From Aquila chrysaetos chrysaetos (taxonomy: Eukaryota > Chordata > Aves > Accipitriformes > Accipitridae): a DNA stretch of 64,000 nucleotides. Every line of letters starts with the position of its first letter. The stretch's first letter is position 1. Made by a program: the position numbers and the translations under genes. Below are positions 1 through 14,295 of this stretch, in pieces. The stretch lies in contig NC_044030.1 of the NCBI RefSeq assembly GCF_900496995.4, forward strand, positions 16,924,851 to 16,988,850, given 5' to 3'. The notes beneath the pieces were generated by a model that did no database searches, was not told where the DNA came from, and saw only the letters and a list, made by a program, of their open reading frames with translations.

Positions 1-3000
1 TGCTAAGAATTATAATAGAGAGTAAAACCTAAACCAAACGGCAAAGGCAGCCTTACTATTGATCCATTAACCTCAATTTTCAATGTAGGGTTTGTATCAT
101 TTCTACAGGACACACAAATAATATGGCACTGACTGTGTATAACTCAAAACATTTCTTGACGTGCAGGGTAAATTCTATCCACAAGTAAAAGAATAACACA
201 GGAACTGCCAACCTCAATTCATACTGGCATAAAGTTGACTTGTTTGTCATCCTTGCAGTTGTTAAATAAAGAGACTAAAATACGTCCAAGTGATACTGCA
301 TGTATAGGTGGGTTTATGTAAGGTATTTCTTTTATTCTAAATTAATTCAGTCTGACCCTGTAAAGTATTAACCATCTCCTGTTGGCCCGAAGCCTTCTTT
401 TGTCCTGCAAAAAGTGTTAAGAATTATTGAAGGTGTTCAACATCCAGCCAAAAAGCAGCTATTATCGTTCATCATTGGACACCATTTCAAGAATTGTGTG
501 ATGAAAGCATTTCCCAGGTGTACATAATATGCTGTTAATAACTGAAAGACAGTGATGAGGGCCACAACTCTGCAGAGTATATTTTCATTTCAACTGGTGG
601 TTAAATTTTATGCATTTCCACAAAGACCCACAAATGCCAGGTCATAAACAAAAATATTTGGAAATAACAGACCAACTTTATTAAATTGTTGGCCTGATCC
701 TAATTTTGAAATCTGTTGGTTTTCATTCAACTTGACAGCAAAGTAACTGCAAATAAAGGCTGCTGTACCAAAGTGCCCCAAGACAAAGCCTTTGGTTGGA
801 TAACATGAGCATAAAGCTGAATCAAGTGCTCCGTAACAAGCCATCCCAGCTGAACAAGGTCTTTCAGAGAAAGAAACAAATCTAGGGGTTAAAAGAGCAT
901 CAAGAATAAGTCCTTTCTTGTTTCATGTGTGTTAGTAAGAAAATGCATTACTATTGCACGGGTGGAAACAAAATCATCCACTTTCTTCCAGTAATTTAAA
1001 TCACTTGGAAGTGGTATCTACAACACTTAAAATATATAGATCCTAATTATGTAGTCTTTATGAGAATATTCCTTATCATGCACTGACAGCTCTAGAGACT
1101 CTATGAATAAGTAGTTACAGGGGAAAGATATGCAGGATTTGATCTGCTTCTCCAATGCAGAAATCTTTCAGACACTACTAATAACATCCTTAAGAATATT
1201 TCCTGTGGGATATGATATTAACAATAACCTTAAATCTCAGATAAACTTGCCTCTAGAGAAAGCAGGAAGGAAACAGAAAACCCCAAACAGAAAGTCCCTC
1301 TGATAACAAGTTATCAAATATACGATGTTTGTTATTATGAAGGGCAAACACACCAACAGATGTGCCGATAAATCTTTTCCAGAAGATTCTAGGCATAAAC
1401 TCCGTATGTTAAAATAATCATGTCTAAACAAGCCTTTTCTCATAGCTACTGTAAATGAAAGAGTGATTACGTCCTTCAATAGTATTTAAACAACTTGGAA
1501 CTATATTTTTTACCCTAAAAAGTAACAAAATCTGGGTTATAAAGGAAAAATGGCAGTAAGTTAAGGTAAGGCAAGAACTACACCATGCTTTCTGTAATAA
1601 GAAAGCGTGAGCTGTAACCTATATATAATACAAAACTGAGAAGATAAATATATATGTATCACTCACTTTATATAACACAGAAGCAAGGACTTAAATAAGG
1701 TGGAAGAGAGAATCCGGTCTTCCTACTAATTGCCATGTTTTACAGAAGATGAGAATCAAACTGCGAGTGGGGACAACTCATACTTGAGTAAGTTGTAAAT
1801 ACGTATTTAAAATATTCCACAGGAAAACCTATCCCCCTGGAAGCACAGAAGACACTGTTTATTACCTCTAATTGTGTCTGATAGTTCAGTATCACCACAA
1901 GAAAAAGACAGTGAACTGTTTTCTTGATTACTGTCTGGAAGGGACAACTAGAAAGAGAAAAAAAATTGTAAATGAGACAACTCCACTCCTCCATACAGAG
2001 GAGTGTGAGAGCAGAGCCACACTGTTAAGAGCACAAACCATGCACACTGCCACCAGCTGAAGTCACCCCAGAGGGCTTGGCTGTGTGTGCTGTTTGGAAG
2101 TGCGAGTAACAGCTTGCCTACATGAGGAACCTATTACAAAATAAAGTATGGTGCACTCTGCACATATCGAATTGTTTCCCTACCAATTTACTCCGGAATG
2201 GGTCTTAGTAAGGTTTAGCTCAGCCTACAGTTACGGTGAGCTTACAACAGGAAATTGATGGGTGCCCTTGTGGGCAGACAGTAGGGAAAAAATATTCCAT
2301 AGAAGAAGGTCGAAATGAGACCCCTGGCCTTATTTACTCTAATCTGCAGTCTCCAAGGAAAGGATTGAAGAAGCCGACTGCCTTTCTCACAAGCAATGTA
2401 TCTGCTGTTAAATGCAAGAGTCCTCTTTACCTCCAGACTGCCCTGCTTCACTCCTTTCTCTTGCTTCTTGGCTTTGCACTCCAAAACTTGTTCAAACTTC
2501 TTCATACGCCTTTACGATTGCTTAAGGAGAAAAGCCTTAAGGGTTTTTCTCCCTGGTTTTGAAGGAAATAATAGTTTCTAATCTTTGTCCATCTGCTCAC
2601 AGAGGTTCATAAGCAGACAACAGGCACGGTGCGATAAAGCCAGAGTGAGAGGAACCACAGGAATGCCCACCATAGTCCTTCAGGATCACTCTTAATGAGA
2701 ACAATTACAGGCAATCAGTCCATTTCACCACTTCTTCCCCAGCTTCCATCACTGACTGTCTTCAAATTGCAGGAGTGCCTAGAAAACACAGGGAGAGGAC
2801 CCAGAGTAGCATTGCTCAGGTCTGTAAATCTCCAACACTACAAAAATCTAATTTTCTTGTTACATTCTGCTTTTTATAGGAAGCTGCAAGCCTAGAAATA
2901 CATTAAGAAATACCCAATCAAAATTCAATAGCAGACATCAGCAATTTATTGCAACCCCTGATCTCGCTCACAAACGCATCCAGCAACTGCTTATCACAGC

Positions 3001-6000
3001 AAGTTGTTAATACACTACAATAAATTGTGAATTAATTCATTCTTTTAATTTATTTCTTCTGAGTCTGCAACTCATTACACCTTAAGTGCTGTTGATAAAA
3101 CAAAACTGTGTTTACTTTTAATTTTGATCTCTAATAATGGGATATCATGGTATATCTTTGAAGATAAAACTGCAAAACAAATCAACATGCAGTTAGAAAT
3201 TTCCAGTGGAGCTTTAAAATAAGAAGGAGAAGCCAGGTAGAAGAAGGCATATCTAGGTATTTTGTCATTTAAACACAAACAAGATAATGGACATCATGGA
3301 TGAAGAAGAAAAGGTTATTTATGATTAGTATCAGAGGTAGTGGTTGGTTAAAAAGGCAAGAAAATGAGGTAAGACAGAAAAATCAGGTTATTTGGAAACA
3401 GAGAACGTCACACGGATCATGAGAAATTACTAAGATAATGTTAAGTGCATGTTTGTGTGTAAATATTGGCTTTCATGCTTTCAGCTAATACTTCTGGCTC
3501 CTTTTCTTTGAAATAATTTCATCTACGTTGTACAGGCATTCAACCAAACAAATTCATGTGCTGTTTCACATAGGCTTTTCTCTATTTATTAATACAAAAG
3601 AAACCCTGAGTTTGATTTGTCATCAGAACTATGTTACAGCTAAACAATGCTCATAATGGATCAGTGTACCTCTAACTGTCCTTGAACACCTACTTAAAGC
3701 AAGAATGGCAAATAAAACTACAATACTTCTCGAAATAAAAACCTTGCTGCTTCAGTTCTGCTTATCTAAGAGCAGTCAGAGACCTGACATGGACTCCTTT
3801 CACCTGTATTTAAATTAAAGCAGGTCAGTGGCAACAAATATATAGGATGCAGTCAGACTCCAGTGTTTTCTAGAAGGTTCACACAGACTTAATTCAACTA
3901 GAATAAACCATGACCATCTTAACCAAGGGTCCTTTAGTTCCTAAATGTATGACACATTGTGGAAGGATCAAGCCACCAGATGCCCCCATCTTCCAAGATT
4001 TACAAATAAAAACAATTCATAAAGGAAACGGGATATGTTCACTGCAATTATCTTGGATTTATATATAGTATATTCCAATGATCTCTCCAAATGATCTGTG
4101 AAGTCCAGCTACTTGATTCTCATAGCTACTATGAAACGAAGGTAAAACAAAATATTTTCTAGCTTACAAAATGTGCCTATCTAGGCGTCTACAACATACT
4201 CATATTTGAGATACATCTTGACTACTACTGAATTAGTTTCTTTGTTGTATTCTTAGAATGTCACACACTTTTGTGTCAGACCTGGGCTACTATTTGAAAC
4301 AGGACCTGAAAGCAAGCTGGCTGATGTTTATGCACCAGACCTTCATCCAGCATGTACCTTTGTAAATTGACTCTACAGCAAACATGGTTTTTTTATTTCT
4401 TCCATACTGCAGTTGAGAATCCAAAGCTGTATAATAAAAACACAGAATACAAACAAAAGGATGTCCAAAAGAGTACTTCAGAATAAACTGATACCTCAAT
4501 CAGTTGAAAGAGATCTCAGATTTCATAAGGACTATTGATTAAGAAAGTGGATATACTTTACCTAAGTACCAGTGATGCAGGGGCAATCCCGCTATGACAA
4601 GCAGTTCTGCTCTCCTTACACCTCTACAACACTTTAAAAACAAACCCAAAATGATTCAAAGAACAAGAGGTGCATATGTGGCACACTAATAATTATTTCT
4701 ACCACCAAAGATGGGAGTGGTTACAATCCTACGGATGTAATCTCTCCGTTCAGTGATACAAGTTCTATGAATGTTTATTTTGGCACTTACCTGTGGAAGC
4801 CACGTTGATAATGAAAAATCGAATTACTTGCTCCCACAGTGGGTGTGGACAACATGAGGTCAGTAGATGCCTGCTAAAAAAGATTGCAAAATACTAGTGT
4901 TTGTCTTTCAGAGTCATGTTGAAGACTATGAGAAAGTGGTAGAAATTTTGATTGATTTCACTGTAAAATTTAAATCTGGTAGGTTTCATTATGATTGGAA
5001 TTCTGCTTGGCAAATGTTACTACTACAGAAAAGTAGCCACTTTCTAAAAGTTATAAAGGCAGCATTTTCAGGAGTGGTCAGGTAGTTTGCGGCTATCCTA
5101 CATAAAATTATACAGCAGCCTGTCACAGGAAGCAAGCTAAGCAGTCAGCTCAATAGTATAATTAGTCCTTGAGATTAGGCACTAACTCAGGTCTCAGAAG
5201 CCGTATTATTCCATTTACCATTGTTACGTCCAGCTAATTGCTTCCATCTCTCAGAATAATCGTTAAAAGTGCCGTGCCCCACAGAGGTAGCTCTATGACT
5301 GACAGGTTCTGAAACTTGCTCATTCAGTGCCGTGTAGAGGTTCTTTGCGACTCATTTTAAAGCACTGTTTCAGCACCTCCACAGTCTCCAAAGGAGACCA
5401 AGAACAGTTGTGTTGGACGGGGTTTGTGCATCCACATCCCTTAAAACATTTGCATACCAGTGACAGTAGTAGTGTGAAACTCAGCAGACTGCAAATCCTG
5501 CTCTCCAGCAACTGTGTAAGTATTCATGCGGTGGCCTGCACTGCACTCCATGCTGCAACAGTGACTTTGCCAGCAGCATCCAGTTAGGAAGCTTCACTCA
5601 GGTGTGTCCGTAGGACCTGTGGCAGCTGCAGTGTAAACACGCCCACCAGCCTTTCTAAAAATTCCACTTTCACTGGACTAATTGACAAGCTCAATCTGAA
5701 CCAAACCGAATTGCACGCTGAAGCATACAACTGTGTTTATTGTAAACCAGGCAGCTCTCTTAAGGACGCTGGTTGCAGCTGCTTTCTGCATGCATATGCA
5801 CCCAATGTTCAGGCCTTGCCTTTTTCTTCTACACTTTTAAAACCAGAGACATAGTTTGTTAAAGCAATATCCTTGAAACTGCTATCGACAGTTTTCCAAA
5901 CATCTACTTCCTTTAAGACTTTACGGAATAATCTAAACAGATATGGCACCCATATTGCCTTATTAATGGAGCCCTCCTTTCCCAACAAAGTTATAACATT

Positions 6001-7234
6001 GAAATCAAAAACCTTCCTTCACATATAACAGTGAAAGTTCCCATACTATAATAAAAAAAATCTTATTCTGGTCATTCTTATTACCTTATTCTAAAGTTTT
6101 CTTAAAGGCTGTAATCCAGAAAATACATATGCCTATGGCTAAGTACATGTATATGTGTAGTCCAATTAAATTAAATGTGTGCTTAGACAATACAGTTTTG
6201 ACATATAGGATTCATAAAAAGAACCCTAGAATAGCATGAATAGACACTGCAGCACTAGTTCTGCTCTTGACCATCGAGATACAGGATATTATTAAAGCAT
6301 CAGATTTAAAAAAAAAATCAGTTTATATGAACTAGATTCTTTCCTGTCTACTTCTTCATTAGCAATTTATTATAGTCATACTGTCTAATCTCATGCCATC
6401 CTACAATTAAAAAACCTTGCTGTACCAGACAACTCTGTCCCTTACAGTGTAAAGTTATGAAGAGACTCTGGGCTGTTATTCTGTGCCTTTTTGCATTAAA
6501 TTCTCTCATTTAAAGTCCCATATTAGAATTACAATGTATAACTGAACCTCTGTAGACTAATAAACTCCACAGTCTTTGGCAAAATCCTAATTCTTTGAAG
6601 AGACAGAGTAAATGCATAGAAATATATGTATCAGAACTAGTAAAGGTCTGCTGCCCCAGATGCCAAACAAAGATTTTAGGACAAGAACCAGAAGCATATA
6701 TAGAAAGAAAATTAAGAAGAGGGAAAGAATCTGTTTTCTATTTCATGAAAATAAATGAAAAAAACTGAACTTACTTTCTAATTTCTTGCTTTTTTAAGCA
6801 TCACACTTTTGATACTGTACTCCTGTTGAAGTTACTAAAGATTAGAGAGTGAAAAAAATAAGATTAAATAACCATCCTGACTCAGTGCCTTTGCAGGGCT
6901 TTCAGAAAGTACCTGCTCGTTTGGATGCCAGTTCTCCGACTCTCTGAGCAGCAGCAGGGTCTCATCCAATGTTTGTCTGTTACGCACACCAAATTTTAAT
7001 AAATATGCTATGAGGAAGTCTATGGGTAAACACAAGCAACTAATGAAGCTGATCCAACATCACCACAGCTTAAGTCTATGAGGTTACTGCAGGGGTAAAT
7101 ATGGTTGTAGAGCTGATTCTGGTAGCTCAGACTGCTGCGTCTGCACAACAAACTGCTAAGTAAGCTTCCTCAGCCTCTGCTTGCCTGCACAGACCTTAAG
7201 CTGTTTCCAGCCATGGCCTTCTCCCCTTTCTGTA
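1..7234. other. AT-rich intergenic DNA, no recognised gene
   Basis: I see no long open frame, CpG island, LTR or recognisable protein family here. Short frames on both strands are of the length expected by chance in AT-rich DNA. The only segment that looks exon-like with both splice sites is 4912-4978, listed separately. A weaker one on the - strand (727-860) has a pyrimidine-rich acceptor-like stretch followed by about 44 open codons ending in TGA, but no family match that I can name. Confidence 0.6.
4912..4978 (+). other. Exon-like segment with both splice sites
   Basis: A pyrimidine-rich acceptor (tgtttgtctttcag) precedes 67 bases that are open in one frame only, followed by a donor (TCTG|gtaggt). 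The open frame reads SHVEDYEKVVEILIDF and ends about KFKS, an amphipathic, protein-like composition. No adjoining exon could be assigned and I do not recognise the family, so it may be one exon of an unseen gene, a dead exon or chance. Confidence 0.2.
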
Positions 7235-7345
7235 CAAACACAGAATACTTTAAATTGGCAGGGATGCTTGGAGACATCTGTTTTGACACCCTGCTCAAAG
7301 GAGGGCCACCTGAGATCAGGTGGTTCATGGCCAGGAAGCATGAAC
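7235..7345 (-). repeat. Old CR1 LINE 3' fragment
   Basis: The stretch containing GGCAGGGATGCTTGGAGACA, then CACCCTGCTCAAAGGAGGG and GATCAGGTGGTTCATGGCC, follows the reverse complement of the conserved avian CR1 3' region with many substitutions. It has no intact end or target duplication, so it is an old, internally cut fragment. Orientation is inferred from its similarity in arrangement to the younger CR1 at 41405-42945. Confidence 0.65.
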
Positions 7346-10300
7346 AAATCTGAGGAACTCCCCAGCACCAATAATAAAATTTGAACACCCCAATGCCAAT
7401 CATCCAAATCAAAACCCAGTCTATGAGACTTGAAATCTCATTTCAGTCAGCAGCAGTCCCAAGTTTTTATTCAGCTCCAACTTAATTCAGTACCCTTATT
7501 AAAAATACATGAGATAAGGTAGGAACCAATCACTTATAAATTCATAGCTATAAGAAAACTTTAAAGGGGGTAAAGAAAATAAAAAGAAATTCTAGCTCAA
7601 GCATGCAATCCTAACTGCCCTGTCTTGTCTTTTCTTTTAATACTGGTTGACTACCCAGGAAAATCTAGTACAAACATATTAGGAAGTTTTCTCCCTTTCA
7701 TTTCTATCTGATATAATCTGCCCAAGAACTCATGTCTAGGGACTGAACAGTTCACTACTGACGATAGGCCTGGGACCTCACAGAGCTTCTGTGTTTTCTT
7801 CATCTAGGGCCAAGAGAAGATGCCTCAGCTATTTGGAAATCAACCATTCCTATCAACAGCAATAAAAAAATCTTGGGGGAAAAGGGGAGCTTAACATTGA
7901 TGGAAATGATGAATTAACTAGTAAATGGTCATGAATTGCTTCCAGAAATCCTAATCCACAGTCAGTTAAATTCAAATGGTGCTTTTGTACCGGCTTCACA
8001 TGATGACAATAGAGTACAGTAAAATACCCCTCTCCTACTGCTCTCCCCAGCACTTAGAGCTGTCTGTGTTTACAAACATGCACAGATACATGTATCTTTC
8101 TGTCATGATATACTGTGCTGTAACTTATATATCTATACCAAGAAAGTATCAAACTGTGGTCTGAAAAAACAAGTAAGCACAGAGCTGGGGCTCTTCTAAT
8201 GAAGTAAGCCTGTGGAAATGGTAACCCACAAGTTCCTGACTGAAGTGTGTGAGGAAGCTAATATATATTCTAGTCTTGCTTAGTGGGAGAATTTCCGTTT
8301 TTAGCGGTCAGCCTCATACACACTGTTATTGCATTTGACACATCTGCAGTCTGTCATAATGCTTCTGCAGGGATACAATGAAATACGTATTTATGAGGGG
8401 TTTAAACTCTTAATGAAGAACTAGCTGGTAGTTGTGAAGGAAGAACACTTGCTACTATTAATATGAATAATAGCACAGCTTGTTTTGACCTCAATGAAGT
8501 CCTTCACCTTTTAATGTAAAGCAAGGTAAAACCAATGAATGCTAAACACTGCAACCCTTAGAAGAGGGAAAACACCTAATGGAGGGCATTAATCAATATG
8601 CATATTACCAGAGTAATACCTATAGGATTTCATCTTGGCTTGAAATGACACAGGGTCTCCAGCTCCCCTCTGAACAGAGTAGCAGGGGTGAAAAGAGCAG
8701 ACAAGCAGCCAGACTGCCTGCTGGCCTTGCGTCCTGCTCCCCCAGACGACTAATACTGCCATTTCTTCCACAAAGTCCAACTGGAAAATGGTTATTTTTT
8801 GATCTCACAGGGGTCAAAAGTGCCAAACCAGGTACTCTCCTCCTTTGGGTCAGCCAGCAGTGCCTGCCAGCTACGCTAGAGAGAGAATTGCTACGCACTA
8901 AGAAAGTGCATGTCCCTCTTTGGCCATCTCTACAGAGGCAGAGCTGGCACCCTCTTCCACCCAGTGGTCTGCTCACACTGGGGAAAGCACCGATATCCAT
9001 TCAGGGCAGCCTAGTGCCCCACTTGAGGGACCAGACAGGTCCATATGAGCCATAGCCCTGGTTGGAATCTGTCCTCTGTTTCAAGCAAGAACTCATTCAA
9101 AGCATTCATTGGTGCTTCTGCAAAGATCCTAAATTCCAGAATCCACAGGTTGCTAATTAAGTTTGGAGAGCTTTTTTGAGGAAATTTATTTCCTACTTGA
9201 AGGAAATACTTTCATTTTAGCAACTTCTGTTCTTTTACCCACATGGTTTTCTAGATCTTCTGACATTTTAAAGCACTAGAAATGTTCTCCATTTCAGGTA
9301 TCCACTAAAAAATAAAGGAGAAGCTTCCCTGCATTTACCCCTGCATTTCTTCTGCCATGCAAAATTTAGTAGTCTGACTGTTAATGGTGCTTAGCTGTTG
9401 ACAACAGAACTGCCTTACACACATTTAAAGTGTGGGGGGGAAAGCAGTAGCAAACTGCTTTGTGTTTAGTAAGTTCAATGTGAAGCTGTTCAGCTGCACG
9501 ATGTATTTAAAAGAAATAAGTAGAATTTACTTTGAGCTTGGAGAGAACAGTGGAAATGCTGTTCCACCATAAACCTATGTGGAATGGTACGTGCAATGTA
9601 ATGAATTGCTTGTATATTAAAGAGACAATTTTGTGGAAAATTGGTTCAATTAGCTGTTCCTCCAGTAAGAGGCTCTTCAGTTTTATTGAAAAGCAACCTT
9701 TAAGAAATCACCTGCCACTCTGCAGGCTGGCAGCAGGTTCATTTCAAGTTTTCACTGTTTTAATATTGTTACTGTGATAATTAACTAACTGAAACATTGG
9801 TCATTGAGAGGTAGCTGGTATGTGCTGTTCATGCCTTTGTGTTACAGGTGAATGAATTAATTTCACAAAGAATGTCTCTCTCACCCAGAAAGGAAGGACA
9901 AAAGAGTATCAAAGACCCACAGCCAAACAGATATTTTACAAAAACAGACCAGACGGGGTTGAGTAGCTCTTTCATGCTCTGTGTCTCCACGTGCATCTTC
10001 TAGATTTCCTGATGAAGGTCAGGATTTTGAAAGTTACTTTCTCTTGAAGTCACTTCTCCTTTTTGGCATGTCTGCAGCCTCTGTGATCTGTCTGAAGGTA
10101 GTGAAGAAGGGACGTGCGTTGGGGCAAAGAAATAGGGCAGGTAAGCTGGCAGACAGGATGCTTCGTGCTGTTTCTTATCACTGAAAAAGACCTACTGTTG
10201 CCTCAAATTGGACTAGCATTTCCACAGAACTCAGGGTTTCTGGTATTGATTTGAGACTCTGCATCTTACTAATGTCCTGTCTATACTATGGTTTTTACCA

Positions 10301-13300
10301 CTTACTACTCTTCCCAATGAACAGAAAAAAAAGTGAGATCTAAGAAAAAAGTTAATTTCCATAAACCAAGGATTCTAAACATACAATCTTCTACGCCTTT
10401 TTGCTAACCCAAGGCTTTAAAATATCCTAAGTCAGTTTTCCTTCCCCCCTCCAAATCATGGGGTTTGGTTAAAAGAGCTCATGTAAGATTAAAGAAACAC
10501 TGTGTTTTCATTCTGAAGAAAAGTTCTCAGTAATTTTCAGTTCCCAGACATTAGTGCTTTAAAAATCCTTTGATATAGGAGCACAGTTGCCTAGAAAAAT
10601 GGTAGAATTTTCAGGTCAAAAGAAGAAGAAATATGCTCTTAAAAAAACTGAATTAAAAGTCTAAATTGATAGGACTTCTTGGTTCTCTGATAAAACTAAT
10701 CAAATGTTCCAGATAATTTTAATGAAAAGTATCATTTAATCACATACCGAATTTTCTGTCAAATTTTAAGGGGAAGTCAGCCTTGAACCAGAGGGGATAA
10801 AACTGGGAGAGATGGCAGCGTCATGGAGCTGCTAAACTTTTTATAAGCTTTCTGCACCAATCTGGGCTGCCGCCTTTCTTTCAAGGGACTGTATAAAATA
10901 AAGTCAGAGTAAAAGTATACTTTGTGTAATATGTTGGCAAAGTAACTATTTACAAACTGCCAGAAAAGCAACTGGAGAAATTTTCCCACCTCCTCAATGT
11001 TTGCTTTGCTCATGGGACAATAACTAGAATTTATGAATTCTGAGTGAGATCCTTACCTGTACTCTCACATTGTAATGTTGACAGGAAGGTTTGAGATTGT
11101 GTAAAACTCCCAGTTTTGCCTGAGAAGACAAGATAGATATGGCTGATCATGTAAGTGGCTTCCCCTGGACCATCTCAGATCTTGATGCACAGGAGATGGC
11201 ATGCTGCGGAGAATCCAGGCAACCAAGGCAGAGAGCTATAATTTAAGATACCATCCCCTCCGCTGTTCTGACCGGCCAGAAGTTTCCAAATTCTACCAGG
11301 GAACTTTTCTGTCTTTGAAGGACGTCAGCATACAGGGAACACGGCTATCTGAGTTGAGCTGTCCCCCTCTCCTGGGCTGCTCTGCTTTGTTTCTGACAAG
11401 TGAGGACAGAATCTTCTTTTTGGAGTTCCTTGGCCAGCTGTACCCATGACTTGTTACACGACTTCAGCCAGCTCACTGAGCCTTGTCTCCTACCTGCAAA
11501 ACACAGGTAATGGGTGACATTTCAAAGAACTGTTTGTTTCAATGGTTATGTCCTTGAGTAAAAAGAGTTACATGGGTGTGAAAAAGTTGCATTAATACAC
11601 AATCACCAAAGCTGGAGACTGGAATTTGAGTTTTAGAGTTTTAACATTCAAAAGGAACAGGCAGAAGGAACTATATGCAGTATTTCAAGCCACGCAATGT
11701 GTAACAAGTGGATTTGTAGGTGCTTCTAAAAATGAAGTGGTTTGGACAATTACAGTTTTAAACATCAGGTGGACATACATGGCATTCAGTTTACTTACAT
11801 TTGTTGAAATCAAATGCAGGTTTTCAGCATAAAAATACAGTTATCCTTTTAGTATATTCCTTTTGTTCTTTCTCATTTCATCTGCAATTCCAAGTAGTCT
11901 GAAAGCTTTCAGGTTTTGCCAGATGGGGAGAAAGACATACAGAACTGAGTGTAGTTTTAGTTCAGGGTTTCATTTAAGATACATCTTAAAAACATTTGAA
12001 AGGTGAGAAAACTGTGCTGTCATGAGCTTCTGAAACAAATCCAGAACAAAAAAACCCACTCCTGTGCAACAGAAATGTCAGAATAACTAATTGAAAAAAA
12101 AATATTTAGCTGATCTGCAAAGCACTTTATAATCCCTAACACATCATCATATTCCATGAATCAACAAGCATGTATAGCTCCAATTGTACTCCAAGGTAAT
12201 GAGTAGGCTTGACTGGACTAGACGTTAGTATCACGGTATGCATGGACAATATAAAGTGTAAAATTAATGCACACTACTTTGCAAACCCACGGAATCTGCA
12301 GTCAGTTCCTGATCTATCCCAATTCACTGAGCATAAGCAAAACCACGGGAAATTATAAGATCAACTTGATAACACCCCATTTTTCAGCCTTGTATGGTTG
12401 TTGTTGCTTTTCTTTTCTGAATACCCCTATTGATATGTAAAAGGTATGACTACAATTTAATCATTAAAATAATTGCAATGCCACTCCTGCTAGGGGCCTG
12501 ACTCCGCAATAAGCTGAGTATACTCAACTGCCTTTGCAGAAACTAAATACCCTTAAGGTTAGAAGACTGTGTGGCATCAGTAAGCACTGCAGAACAGTGC
12601 TTGGTAGTTAGCAGAGAGCTGGCGAGAAGATGGTATGGTATGGTGGTCCCTTTCTCCAGCTGTCCTTGGTTGTTCCTACTCTTAATTATTTAAAAAAAAA
12701 AAAAAAGATTTTGCCAAAGGACACCACGGTTGGAGCCCTACATCTACAACCAGGCTATTTATAGAATACTCCTCTAATGTTACTTTTAAAGCAAGCAATT
12801 TTTGTGTTTCTTACAAAGTTATGCTGCATTAATCATAACTGGAAGCAGAGGAAGCTTGTTCAACACATGTGAATATTGCCCGTGCCATGCAAAACACCTG
12901 AGCAGCAGCTCCCACAGCCAGAAAAGTCAGCAGTAGTCTCAAACCAGGCTGAACTGAGTTGTAATGCACTGACACACGTAAAAAGGGATTTTCTGTGTGC
13001 TGGGTGGTCTATCCAAGCCTTGCTTGGTCATGGAGTAAATCAGTGAGGGACTGCCTCTGTAGCATATATTGCTTCCCTCCCTCACTAAGCAGAAGGTGAT
13101 TAAAACTGGCATAATTTTCCAGTTGGTAGAAAATCTACAGCCAGTTGTTTTGCAAGGCAAAAAGCAGGGAGCTAATGGCTATCCTGAGTCTGCAAACTTT
13201 CTTCTGGAAGACCATTGAGCCATCTCTTACAGAGGGCATCAAGGAAAAGCAGTCCACATGTGGCATAGCCGATAATCCTTTTACCAAGGCACCTGAAGAT

Positions 13301-14219
13301 TTTATCTCATTAGCTGCTCTGTCAGTTTTGTGGGTTTACAATTGCCGCCTTTAAATTTCAAAAGAATGTTTCAAATTGCTGTGAGAACACTGTACAAAAG
13401 AGCATGGTGCTATGCAATTAACTGAGCACAGAAGGAATTATTGAAAATTACTATATACAAAGATTTGATAAGAGTACAGAACAGAACTGGAATAAAGAAA
13501 AATATATTTGCCTAATCACGGCTTTATAATAGCATGTATTGGAAGCAAATGTAGTTAAATTTAGAAATTAGCATGATTTTTAATTAGCAGCATGCTTCTC
13601 TATGGTGTATGCCGGTGTACTTTTTGGAACGACAGTTCCAACAGAGTTGACTATCTCCTATGGAAGTGTTCCTGTGAAGGTCACACTTTAATTTTTTGTT
13701 TAGCGTTTCTGTATTGCAGGTTTTAGCCCAAACTTTCCAACTCAGACTGCAAGTAAAACAGCAGTGGAGAGAAATCGTGAGGGTTCCCTTTCCATGAGTA
13801 ACAGGATACAAAACCCACCTATCTCCCTGCTCTGCTCCACAGGTGTTCACTACATTTATTCTCGAGCCGCCCAATGGATTACTTAAACAATTGTATCTAA
13901 CTTTTTATTTTTAATCTTGCATTCTGCTGCCTCTTTTCAACCATGACAAGGAACCAGGTCCAAAAATTTGTCTGCGCTTCCCAACTGTACTGGCAGGTCC
14001 TCTGAGTGACGTTTTTTTCTACACGTACAAAACCCAAGGCATTTGAGTTAAAAAAAAAAGAAAAAAATTAAAATAGTTAAGATGTGGTTGCCCTTACTAC
14101 CATAAGAACTGTAGAAAGGAGCAGCGGTGTTGATCTTCTGCGTAGGCTGCAGCATCTTGCTAGTTGCCCTAAAATAAACCGAGAGTGGCAAAAGCCGATG
14201 AACGCTCAACGTTGGGAAG
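7346..14219. other. AT-rich intergenic DNA, no recognised gene
   Basis: No gene family, CpG island or transposon end was recognised. A 158-codon open frame at 8579-9055 (+) overlaps a 126-codon frame on the other strand in a locally GC-richer patch; neither resembles a known family, so both are left uncalled. A run of A at about 12691-12706 is the only notable simple repeat. Confidence 0.55.
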
Positions 14220-14263
14220 ATTGTGCTCGAGCTGTACGTGTTTGAAATTGTACCTATAGTTGA

Positions 14264-14295
14264 CGGTATACACATTCTCGTGCGTGTGTATACCG
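14264..14295. repeat. Perfect 11-bp inverted repeat (hairpin)
   Basis: CGGTATACACA (14264-14274) and TGTGTATACCG (14285-14295) are exact reverse complements separated by a 10-base loop. It lies at the left edge of the CpG island. It could fold as a short RNA or DNA hairpin or be a palindromic binding site; no function is assigned. Confidence 0.85.

Noticed and set aside
8579-9055. 158-codon + frame with a 126-codon frame opposite
   Set aside because: No recognised motif, no splice context, and both strands open at once point to local base composition.
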